Assembly: GCF_001949145.1 (NCBI RefSeq)
Contig: NW_019091365.1
Span: forward strand, 1,185,449 to 1,249,448
Source: Acanthaster planci
Taxonomy: Eukaryota > Echinodermata > Asteroidea > Valvatida > Acanthasteridae
DNA length: 64,000 bases
Direction of reading: 5' to 3'
Every line of letters begins with the position of its first letter. Position 1 is the stretch's first letter. The notes under the pieces are model-generated. The model saw nothing but the letters and a program-made list of their open reading frames with translations. It was not told the DNA's origin and ran no database searches. Made by a program: the position numbers and the translations under genes. Positions 52,901 to 62,250 of this stretch are shown piece by piece.

Positions 52901-55900
52901 GGGGAAATGAATCATGTTAACCCCCAAAACGGTCTCTTTTTTTTTACATCTGCTGAACAACAGGGAAAATTCTGGTTATTTCACCTCACAGATTTTGATC
53001 TTAGTGTCATGCTTCTGAGATTGTTATCTTGCATTGCGAGGGAAAATGACAGCTAACAGTAAACATGTATTTGTGAAAGTTTTGTGATAGAGATATTACA
53101 TGAACTACCTGTACTTACATGTGTAGGTTACAATTTATATATCTGATATCATAGCATTGAAAATATTTTGATGGAGAGTTACTGAACTAAGTATTTCCCT
53201 GTTTCTACCTTGTTTGTCCAGGTTAACTGCTTGGATGCTGTGTGCGGGCTGGTGAATTTTGCCAATCCCGAATACCCTGATCAGATCTATCGGATCTTTC
53301 TCTCACTGTTCCTTCATGCTGGGTGAGTCCAGAGATCAGTCCCCTAGGGCTGAGTCAATTCGAATAATTCACTATTTGAATATTTGACCTTCAATTCGAT
53401 CAAATATCCGAATATTCAATCGTGTGGACCAGCAGATTATTGATGCTCAAACCATGTGCAAAATCAGATGCGATAACGCACACAATTGTACATTATAATC
53501 AGCAAGATTTAAGAGATGAACAGTGCTTCTTTCCCTGTTGAAAATTTCTATTCCTTTTAAATTGTTTAATGAATAATTTACTTTTTGAATCATTGTAAGA
53601 TTTCTGTCGCTTTTCATTTGAATCTATCTGAAACAAGCCTCCATAGTGTAATTTTTCTCATTGACAGCAAAAGAAAATTTTCCCTTCCTTTTCTTGAATT
53701 TTACATTCAAACATTCAAATTTGAAACTAATATTTGAATATTCGATAATTGATCGATATTCGGCACAGGCCCACAGTCCCCCACCATCAGTAAATCTGTG
53801 CTCCAAGACTATCCAGCCACGATGATTGGTTCCATAGCCTTAAGTCTTTGGAAAAGAATTTACTTGGCCACTGGCTCTCATTAATTTGACGTAAATATGA
53901 AACGGGAGCTTGGAGTGCGAGTCTCCAGAAGTGTCCACTAAGATTAAGGTATACATGAAATTGAAGTGACACCATTTCGTAGCTGGAAAACAAGAATGCA
54001 AATATGACATTGAAGAGTGTCCGTAATGAAATGGAATTTGAAGTGTGTTCTTATATCCACTTGTCTCCGGGGTTTCCGGAACCAAGCACCTTGGGTTTGT
54101 ATGCATAGCCGGGGTTTGTATGCATAGCCGGGGTTTGTATGCATAGCCGGGGTTTGTATGCATAGCCGGGGTTTGTATGCAGAGCTGGGTCATGTAACAA
54201 AAGACCGCACTCGGAACAAAAGACAAAGCTGCTGGGATTTGCCATCATTTTTCAGTCCTGGCTGAAATACTCGGGCATCAGTTGAGGTTGCTAGTCAGAT
54301 TAGAGTAGCCACCATACAGTCAGACAGTCATTCATGTGGGGGTGTACATCTTGTTAATGAAGTTATGAATTTTTGAAGAATTTTGAAAGTGGAAAATCCC
54401 CCTGGAGCTCATCCCACTTATGCAAATTCCACCTGGCAGGAAGTGGTGAAAGTTAAAACATACGCACTGAGGTGCATTCGCCTATAAACCACTGTTGACT
54501 TTTAAATTAGTTTTTAAATCATTTAGAATGCAAAAGCTATCAATTTTTTTGAGTACACCTGCTAAACTGATTTTTGACATTGTCCATTTCAGAATCTTCC
54601 ACTGTATTTTAAGTGTCATCATGCAAATGACAATCCTGCGAGACTTGGAGAAACTAGCAGGTTTCTTTCGCATCTCTGTCATCTACATATTCAGTGGCAT
54701 CGGGGGCAATATAACCAGTGCAATATTTATTCCTTACAGAGCAGAGGTAAGCATATTCTTCTGCCAGATTTTTTTCCCATGGATAAGTTTTTGAACTTAC
54801 GCCTTTCTTCCTAGCACATGCTGCCACAAACAAACAGTTCTGTACAGAATGTCTCCCCGAGAGTCTTCTAATGATGAACAGAGCATACTCTCTAAAACGT
54901 TGTCTCCCCTGGTTCTGTTCTGAGCTGCACCCACAAAAGGTATTTACATGGCACTACCACAAGTCCTTCATCATGCAAACCTTCAAGTCGTATAAATTAT
55001 TTACACAAAATAAACAAATCCAAAAGCCATCATGGAGCCAGCCGTGTTATTTGATATATGCCTTGTTATAGCACCATTCCTTTGTGTGTGTTTTTGTGTG
55101 TTTTTTTAATTTTTTCATTTCTTATCTCGTTAGGTTAGTAATTGAAGTCAGCGTCCTAGTAGGCACAAGCTAGTTCCTGATTTTAGACCATTTACTGGAC
55201 CTTTGAAATAGGTCGAAAGAAGCCCCTTTTGGAAGCAAATCTAGTTTGAAATAGGTCAAAAAAATTCTGAATTTCTTTACTCTGTGCTGTTAGTCCATAT
55301 TTGTTCTGAAAGTATGAGCAGTCTCTCCCATCGCTTGGATTCATGCATGCCACAGGCTAAACGTGACAACCAGAATGAGAAACCATCACTGCACTGGGGT
55401 ACACGTTCAACCCAACAGAGCTTGGACTTGCAAACTGCTCATACACATCACATTTACAAACATCCTATCACGTTTAGTGCCATGGCAGTGGTGGAATCTT
55501 CTCAGTCTGTTTACAGGCTCTTGTACAGTACCTGAATAAATTCACTTTCTTTTTATCGATGGATCATTCATGTGTCCTAAATTATTCAGTTTAATCAAAG
55601 CAGACCAATGAATATACTGTTGTACTGCACATGTAGGAGGCACAGTCACGACCCTTCACACAATTATAAAAACACAAGATTTTGGGTGATACATTTTCAA
55701 AATGCAGTTCTTTCCCATCTCAGATTAGGATATTTCTGAGCTTACAATGATTATACTAAACAGAAAGAAACAAATTATATAGGGTGTCAAATGATTGCAG
55801 CAAAAGTTAAGAAACTTAGGAATAATTATTTAAAGCATGAACAGAATTTGAATGTGAATAGTTTAGGTCCTAGTTGTATACATCAGACTGACAAAGTAAA

Positions 55901-56547
55901 ACAGCTACTGTTCCACAAAGTTTACATAGGATTTATTCAGGCATTGTATAAAACAAATAATGAATATTTCACACTTGTGCAATGGAAAGATTAATTTTAC
56001 GAGGTGAAGTTTGTAACTGTCTCAATCTGTCACCTCATTCAGTTATTCTTACCATTGCGCCCATGAACATTCATTATTTGTGCATGTACATGTATAATGT
56101 TCCATCCAATCGCAGACTGGACCTGCGGGCGCCCAGTTTGGTCTCCTGGCCTGTCTGGTAGTGGAGGTCCTGCAGAGCTGGCAGATCCTCAAGTCGCCCT
56201 TCAAGGCCCTGGCCAAACTCCTCTTCATCATCGCCCTCCTCTTTGTCCTGGGCCTCCTGCCCTGGATCGACAACTATGCCCACTTGGGGGGCTTCATCTG
56301 TGGTACCTTCCTCTCCTTCATCTTCCTGCCCTACATCTACTTTGGGGAGTTTGACCGCAACCGAAAGCGTGTCCAGATCCTGGTTAGTATCTTTCTCCTG
56401 CTGGCCTATTACTGCCTGGTTTTCACCGTCTTCTACCTCCGCCTCTTGAAGGACTGCTCCTGGTGTCAGTTCTTCAACTGCGTGCCCCTGACGGATGACT
56501 TCTGCAACGACATGGACCTCAGGCTGGACAAGATTCCCGTTTTATGA
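22787..56547 (+). CDS. RHBDF1: inactive rhomboid protein (iRhom)
   Basis: iRhoms are catalytically dead ER/Golgi rhomboids that escort ADAM17 and influence EGF-family signalling. Coding exons: 22787-22914, 41588-41790, 43283-43473, 44222-44383, 45094-45328, 45535-45793, 48200-48463, 48778-48889, 49642-49716, 50060-50221, 50939-51027, 51147-51210, 51989-52153, 53222-53322, 54593-54746, 56116-56547. All junctions are GT-AG with matching phases, giving 931 residues (human RHBDF1 855). A long cytoplasmic N terminus has the conserved [10 protein letters not shown] motif. The first membrane segment is at about 488-509, then the Cys-rich iRhom homology domain (about 519-740, with [14 protein letters not shown] and TGRPCCIG), then the rhomboid core. 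The catalytic serine is lost: GPAGAQFG at 790-797 replaces the GxSG site, while the WIDNYAH histidine (844) remains. The gene may equally be the shared ancestor of RHBDF1 and RHBDF2. The first exon is the least certain part. Confidence 0.93.
25507..25570 (+). repeat. possible terminal fragment of a pogo/Tigger-like transposon
   Basis: CAGTCGAACGCGATTAACAC resembles the CAG-plus-Cys/Gly-poor ends of Tigger-type terminal inverted repeats. No matching right end was found nearby, so it would be a solo end or a fragment. Confidence 0.25.
30067..30275 (+). CDS. RHBDF1: iRhom candidate alternative first coding exon B
   Basis: An ATG at 30067 opens 69 codons plus two bases, ending at the donor ACAAG/GTATTG, again phase 2 and thus compatible with exon 41588 (AG+T gives Ser). 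The peptide is strongly acidic and hydrophilic ([33 protein letters not shown]), with coding-like composition in an otherwise palindrome-rich intron, which is locally free of those repeats. If used it would give a 958-residue protein. No convincing upstream acceptor in the right phase was seen, which favours a transcription start nearby rather than an internal exon. Confidence 0.45.
31377..31417. repeat. short 16-bp tandem repeat
   Basis: AAGTCCGACGCCTCAT is followed directly by AGGTCCGACGCCTCAT and the start of a third unit (AAGTCCAAC). It is CpG-rich and out of character with its AT-rich surroundings, possibly a transposon end. Confidence 0.5.
35332..35339 (+). promoter_or_regulatory. GC box next to exon C
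   Basis: CCCCGCCC is a consensus Sp1/KLF site 11 bases before the ATG of candidate exon C. It is unusual in this AT-rich intron and supports a local promoter, with the caveat that it would lie at or downstream of any transcription start. Confidence 0.3.
35350..35420 (+). CDS. RHBDF1: iRhom candidate alternative first coding exon C
   Basis: A near-ideal start context GTGCCATGG at 35350 opens [20 protein letters not shown] and runs 23 codons plus two bases to the donor GACAG/GTAGGT. A stop lies immediately beyond the donor in frame. It is again phase 2, so it can splice to 41588 as the other two candidates do (AG+T). The GC-richer, CpG-bearing surroundings (35.3-35.6 kb) stand out from the intron and fit a small promoter. 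The peptide itself has no recognised homolog. Confidence 0.45.
41795..41860. repeat. fragment of a GGATCC-bearing interspersed repeat
   Basis: GAGGGGGCAGATCCAAAAGG followed by GTGCACAAACAAG matches the minus strand of 31795-31850 (GGATCCAGCATTTG, GGGCACACAAAC) and 62680-62760 (GGGGCGGATCCAGGACC), and weaker pieces near 44640 and 44980-45020. These look like scattered remnants of one element. Full length and ends are not visible. Confidence 0.45.
45995..47556. mobile_element. pogo/Tigger-type DNA transposon remnant
   Basis: A 1562-base element begins CAGTAAACTCTTGATAACT and ends with its exact reverse complement, flanked on both sides by TA (45993-45994, 47557-47558), the target duplication of Tc1/mariner/pogo elements. 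Motifs such as GGATAACTCGAA near the ends are typical of pogo/Tigger inverted repeats. No intact transposase frame remains, so it is non-autonomous or decayed. It fills much of the iRhom intron between the exons ending at 45793 and starting at 48200. Its right half matches the copy at 2850-3740. Confidence 0.8.
53345..53773. mobile_element. hAT-type MITE (copy 2)
   Basis: A 429-base element running from TAGGGCTGAGTC to GGCACAGGCCCA, flanked by a perfect 8-bp duplication CAGTCCCC (53337-53344 and 53774-53781). It aligns along its length with 6806-7265. It inserted 22 bases downstream of the donor of iRhom exon 53222-53322, evidently tolerated. Perfect duplication suggests it is younger than copy 1. 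Confidence 0.88.
54093..54187. repeat. 19-bp minisatellite, five units
   Basis: Five head-to-tail copies of GGGTTTGTATGCATAGCCG. The first four are identical and the last carries changes (AGAGCTG). It lies in the iRhom intron before exon 54593. Near-identity of units suggests recent expansion and probable length polymorphism. Confidence 0.95.
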
Positions 56548-57336
56548 AGAAACCACAGGCTTCAGTTGTCATCATCTAGGAACAGTGACGTTTGTTTTGA
56601 GCAAGACAACAGATGAAGCTCTACATTTAATCTGATGCTTTGGTGTAGTATGCTCTTAATATTCAGCTACTACAACCATGTGGATTCCGAATGGAAGAAT
56701 ATAATTTGTGTAAATGAATGAATGGATCTGCACTCTTCTGATGTCATCTCCTGAAAACTTGGACCCAGGACAAACCAGCAATGTTGTGATCCACAGATCA
56801 CAGGCCTCTTGTAAATATATGTGGCATTAAACGCAAGAGGGCACCATTTTTAACTTGAAGTAATGTAGCCCATTGGATGAACCTTTATTTGCAACATGTA
56901 TACTGGTCTCTTGGGTGTTTATGATTGCATTTTAGTTTTTTCATTTTGTGTCTAATGTGTTTAATTTTTGTTTTTGCTGTTTGCTCCTACAAGCAGTAGG
57001 AAGAACCTGTCTTGGCCATCTGTGCACCACCAGAAACATTTTCTGGTGATGTAAATGTCAAGGAATAGACCTGAAGCACAATGATGTCATGCTTTGTTTA
57101 CATGCATGCTTTCCCATATGTGCTAAGTGGATCTTATCACACCTCGCTATCATAGAAAGTACATACGTCTGTCGACAAAGAGTGAAGTCAGTAAGTTGTT
57201 GGTCTATTGAAAAAAAATTAAGACCAGTTAACCCATCGAGCAATTTCTTGGTCTTAAATTGAAGAAAATGAGCAGGATAATCAGATTTTACTGTTGCAGT
57301 GTATAATTCCAGTTTGATGGATGAGCGTCATTTGCG

Positions 57337-57342
57337 AATAAA
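57337..57342 (+). terminator. candidate iRhom polyadenylation signal
   Basis: AATAAA lies about 790 bases after the iRhom stop codon. It is the first canonical hexamer seen downstream. Longer 3' UTRs ending near 58.45 or 58.8 kb are possible. Confidence 0.4.
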
Positions 57343-59973
57343 AGAAATTTAAGTTTTACTTTGGATGTAGTAGAGTTCCATGGTGCCGTGAAATCGCTGC
57401 AAGAGGGATCTTTCCGCCCCATTCTAGGTGTTGTACCAAATTCATCAATTTGGTTGTGCGCCCAGATTTAAAAAGGGCTCACAAGTTTGCATCGCCACTC
57501 ATTCAGAGCAACCTCTTAGTTTGCCACAAACTTTAAAGAAGTAAACGTCTGTGCAACAAGTTTTGCTTTTCCCCATTTTCTCCACCTGTACATTTCCTCT
57601 TTCTGTCTCTCATAGCGTGCAAGACTATTCACAAAATTAGATTGCCGCCTAACAGTGCTTACATGTTCGCAATGATAATTATCCAACTGGTGCAGCATTG
57701 TCCACTGCCTTGATAGTTTTGGTTAAAATGCCATAGAAATCACATTTCAAATGACTCAGATATCACTGCTGCTCATATTTTTATTTGTAAAAGTGTGTGG
57801 AACAGATGCTTTTCCGGGAAAACGCATTGTGCCGTTGCATCAGCCATTGCTGATGAAAAACAAAAAACTCTGTACGACTTCCAACAAGTAATCCCACACC
57901 AGATTGCCTGCAGATTAGTTTTTGACAGCTCTTTAGCACCCACATGTTGCACACGTGCAAGCCCTGGACAGCATTGAGAAATTGGACAGTTTGTACAGCT
58001 ACCGAATCGGTATCAAGTTATTGCATGTAGGTACAAGAACTGGGAGATTTAGACTCCAGCACCAATCAAATTCGGAATCTGAACCCCCTTATTGCACATC
58101 GAATTGAATCCAGCTGCTGCTCAATCCAGATGTAAATCTCCTTTTTCGTAAAGCCCCATTCATTGTGAGCCATCCTACTATAAAAACAAGCACTGCCAAC
58201 ACTCTTAACTTGAATCTAGGAGATGTTTCGTCCTCTAGAGAAATGTTTGAAGAAAAAACATACTGACATGGGGACTAACACTGCACTGCCACTTTCTCCT
58301 ACCATCACCCGACCCTCTTCCTCCATTTAGCACACGATTGGGGTCAAGCAGAAGTTGCAGGGTACTTTACTTTCCAAAGCGGTTTACGTTGGTGATGATG
58401 AATACCAACAATTTTGATGCAGTGAAGACTTTGTGAGTTATTTTTTTAAAATAAATATACATGTACTGTTATTTACATTTCTGTGAGACAGTCACAATTC
58501 CAAACTCTCCTAATGTGTACTGTTTAATTACTTGTTGCCAAGGAGTGAAGAATTTCAACTGAGTTTCAGGACTGATTTGTTCCAAGCCATTTGTTTCATT
58601 TTCCCCCCTCATTTTTAGGATCAGTGGAAAATATGGGGTAGCACTTTATAGACTAACTTCACACAAGATACTGCTTAAGCTTTCGTAGCAACAACTACTT
58701 CATCAGATATATTTTTAGAAAGTTGTTTTTCCTTGGACTACATGTATTCATTTATTAGTTATCCAACGAAAACCGGACGAATTGCCCGTAGACCACTGTG
58801 AAACAGCGACATCAATAAAGCAGCTGGTAAAACAAAGCACCATCTCCAGTCTACTAGATTTATTATCACAACTGGTTTTTATTGCACAGTGAGAACAACT
58901 TAATACACATTAACATTTACATTCCTCTTTTCTCGTACAATGGTATGATTGTATATATACATGTATTTTCAAGTTATGTATAAAAATCCTTATTTGAAAA
59001 ATCAAGGTTTTATACATATATACATCATTAAAGATACCATGTACATTTTATTCTAATTTATAAGTTACATCCAGTTTAAGATTGCCATATTATGTCAAAA
59101 CGACCGATTTTATGAAATACTGTAAGCTTTGTTTCTGTGTGTTAGACCGCTAAACTTCAAATGTGCCATTTTACAAATTCAAAATTTGAAAGACGATTTG
59201 TACACTTAAAAGTAATTGTCTACTTAAAAAATCGTGACTTGTACAGTTACAACAAACTACATTTGTTGGTCATAAGCACTTCATTATTGTGTCCCATAGT
59301 GCTTGCCTAGTTGTCTTTCCAGACATTGAACTTTACGATGGAGAAATTGAAATAAACTGAAATAAAAGAGCAAAGTTTCATTTTGTTTCATTTACCAGCT
59401 TAACATTACCCTTAAGAAATACTTTGACGGTAATGTGGAATTAGTTTCAACGAAAGGTTTGACTTTGGTCCAGAAGAAAAACAATTTTACCTGCTAATTT
59501 TTGTTATTATCGTAAACAAAACTAAGGTCACACACAGTATCGAACTACTTTAAACAGACACAAATTGCAGCAAGGTGTACATTTTTACTATTAAACGAAA
59601 AGGCACGTACCGGTAGTTTGCAAATTCAAGTTCACGAAGAGTGCAAAAGGCAGTGTTCCTATACATGTACATGTATCTGCGCGCTCGCAATAACCGGATA
59701 TCTTATATTATTTCGTTTTCATAGTTGAACCGTTCTTGAAGTTCTGTTTTAAGAATGACGCCGGAAGTCAGTGTCATCATCAGACTAATATCGAGGGAAA
59801 AAATGTCAATTTCCTATCGTCTATGTTGCCCTGACAAAAACCGACTGAGAAACTATAGTTTGATATTCAAAAGAGACAGGTAATTTGCTTTAATGTGTGC
59901 ATGAGTTGGTTCGAGACCTCGAGTTTTTATTCATTTTTCAATAAATACAGAAACCCGAAGAAAATATCTGGGG

Positions 59974-59979
59974 TTTATT
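59974..59979 (-). terminator. candidate polyadenylation signal of the ankyrin gene
   Basis: Minus-strand AATAAA, about 127 bases beyond the ankyrin-gene stop at 60106. A second hexamer lies a further 40 bases or so downstream. Confidence 0.4.
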
Positions 59980-60105
59980 TTTGAGACACCGATTATTATT
60001 ATTATTATTGCTGAAATTATTCGAAAGATTCAGAATTAGCACTAAGCTCATAAAAAAAAATCAAGTGGTCTCACCAAAGTGCTTGAATTTGAGTTCTAAT
60101 GGGGT

Positions 60106-61523
60106 TTAGAGGAGTTTGTCGATCTGTGCACGTAGCGCAGTCAACGGTTTGGTGCTGCCGTCAGCCCGGGAAGCCAATGAGAACCTTCCTTCTGAAATCA
60201 TGGGGAATCCGTGTTGTCTCCTCATCTCTGTCTGGTCAGAGAGAGCCGAATGGCAATCATCGTCGTCGAAAAACACGTCGTCGTGATCCGCACTCTCCCG
60301 AATATTGCCGAGGCGTCCCGACACCGTGTTTCTCCGGATGTGTGGCTTTGGTCGTCGTACTGTTGGGAGCAAAGGAATCAGCATTGCATACATTTAATTG
60401 TCAGCAATAATCACAATCTTACTCTGCATGATTTACTTTTTGTTTGAATTTGTTTGGTCTTTTGTGTTTGGTTTGGTTTTGATTGGTTTGGGTTGGTTTG
60501 GTTTGGTGCAGTGTTTTTTATTTGATGATACACTGTTTAGGATACCTCTCAGAATTAACACGAGAATTATTTGGACTAGAATTTTTTCTTACCTGCAGAG
60601 CCTGGTCTTCTGTTTATTGGTGGCAATCCGTCATGCATGCTTTCTGAGCCAGAATCTTGAGATGACCGTCTCCTCTTCGGCGAAAAGTCGGCCAGGGAAA
60701 GAGAGGCCAGATCAAAGATGTCGTCGTCGCTGAAAGACTGCGACCGCCGTCTGGTGTCCAGGTCGAGAAGTCCATCCTCGCAATAGGACGACTCAGAGCC
60801 ATAACAGGAGTCGAACTCCGTCTCGGTGATAGACGTGCACATCCTGCACAGCCCGCTGCCGCGACGCCACTCCGTGACGTTCCCTGGCGATTCGGTAATC
60901 GCCGGCAGATGGGTGTGTGGAACAGGAGACCCATGGCTCGGCTTGGCCCAGTCGAACGCACTCAGGAAGTTGGAGTCTGCTACGGTGGTAGATGCCTTGC
61001 CTTGCTTGACGAGGATGGTAGCGCAAACATCGAAGCCCAGACTGAGGGTCTGCATGAGCGGAGTAACCCCGTTAAAGTCAGCCACGTCGACGCTCATACC
61101 ACGCTCAATCAGAGAATCTACCATCAACTTGACTGACGCAGCGCTGCCAGACGTGGCTGCATGAAATAAGGCCGTGCGTCCGCTGACGTCGTTGTGATTC
61201 AAGTCCAAGTTGGGATCACTGTACTGCAGTAACAAATCCACCTCCCTGTCCTTGCCTTGCATACACGCCCACGAAAGGGCATTCCGCCCGGTAGCATCGG
61301 CGGTGGAGACGGCGGCACCTTTGTTCAACAGCGTCTTGACGATTTTATGGCGGCTCTTTGGGTCATCCACAAAGACGGCATGGATGAGTGGTGTCTTGCC
61401 GCACTCGTCTCTCTCATCGGGGTTCGCTCCTGCCTCCAACATCATCCCGACTTGCCGAGGACGGCCAGCCGAGATTGCACGCACCAAGGCATGGTGACTT
61501 GATTTGCACTCTTGCGGGAACAT
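60106..61523 (-). CDS. ankyrin-repeat protein, ANKRD63/ANKRD34-like
   Basis: Two exons, 61523-60593 and 60359-60106 (stop), joined by a phase-1 GT-AG intron (GCAG/GTAAGA to CCAACAG) that completes a GTA valine codon; 394 residues. The start at 61523 (MFPQECKSS) has a good context, CACCATG, and is the first ATG of the frame. Five ankyrin units lie at about 10-40, 42-76, 79-113, 115-149 and 151-183, with consensus-like GKTPLIHAV, GRNALSWAC, GRTALFHAA and GVTPLMQTL. The rest is a disordered, Ser-, Arg- and Asp-rich tail (KRRRSSQDSGS, RRNTVSGRL). The N-terminal repeat cluster with short intervals and a charged tail recalls vertebrate ANKRD63 and the ANKRD34 family; the exact ortholog is not settled and no function is established. 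It is convergent with the iRhom gene and breaks the synteny block. Confidence 0.85.
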
Positions 61524-61733
61524 GGTGTTTGGATCAACGAAGTTGTTGAACAACTGAATTATGAAAAGGACAGGCACACGACCGACTTGTTTCACCGTGG
61601 GACTACAGAGCTAGTACACAGCGATCGAGTGCTAATGTGTCGCTCTAGAAAACCCAACGGCTCTAACAGCTTCACGCTTGCTCCCGCTGTGGCAAAGTTG
61701 ATCAAATGACACTGCGATAACCAATTCCTGCTT

Positions 61734-61742
61734 CTTTTATAT
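61734..61742 (-). promoter_or_regulatory. TATA box of the ankyrin gene
   Basis: The minus strand reads ATATAAAAG, a strong TATA consensus. A start about 30 bases on, near 61706-61711, would give a 5' UTR of roughly 185 bases before the ATG at 61523. No splice signals are required in between. TATA promoters usually mark regulated, tissue-restricted genes. Confidence 0.55.
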
Positions 61743-62250
61743 CATTCCCACATCATTGCAGAGTAGCTGCTCACCACATGTCAACCCAGATACTTTCGTC
61801 AGCATTTCATTCATTGGGAATCCTCGCCGTCAACTGACCTCGTGTTGCTGTGTGCCAGGCGTCGTACCTTACGAAACGGCGTGTTTACTGGGCATGGTTT
61901 CAGTTACTTTTCTACGTCACGTAGCGGTCTCGTGACGGGAGTTGTGTTTTTGTATTTCAGTGGCTTATGCACTGCGCGAGTAATCTCTTTCATCAATTTT
62001 AATAAACTACTGAGGGACGGGCGTATGGTAGTGTCCTGATTTTTTCTACAGTTTTTGTTGGCAGTGTCGAATTGGTGCCTGGATCTTAATCAAAATGAAT
62101 GTGGGTCGCATAAATGCGATATTTGGTTTACCCAAACAGCTTTTGTTGTTCTTTCATCTGAAAAGTAACTGGACCCATGTTTTTATGGTATCAGATTTTG
62201 TTTGTTTCTTCTTGACCCTAGTCACATTTTCTTTTCCCTCAATCCAAGAA
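61743..62250. other. spacer between two divergent gene starts
   Basis: This 0.5-kb interval lies between the TATA box of the ankyrin gene (-) and the possible small gene (+). It contains CpGs (for example CGTCACGTAGCGG near 61914) but no coding sequence I can support. It may act as a shared promoter region. Confidence 0.4.

Larger units (their letters stand above)
56548..60105. other. 3' flank between the iRhom and ankyrin genes
   Basis: No coding exon was found in this 3.6-kb convergent interval. The left part should be iRhom 3' untranslated sequence, with AATAAA at 57337-57342 and further hexamers near 58450 and 58813. The right end should hold the ankyrin gene's 3' UTR. An isolated ETS-like CCGGAAGT occurs at 59761. 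The rest is AT-rich with nothing recognisable. Confidence 0.6.

Noticed and set aside
53840-54248. Minus-strand frames with repeated peptide units
   Set aside because: The repetition is the 19-bp minisatellite; since 19 is not a multiple of three, all frames are read in turn. No gene features.
60576-61595. Extending the ankyrin protein 24 codons upstream of 61523
   Set aside because: The upstream codon at 61595 is GTG, not ATG, and the first ATG with a good context is at 61523. The frame past 60593 runs into the intron.
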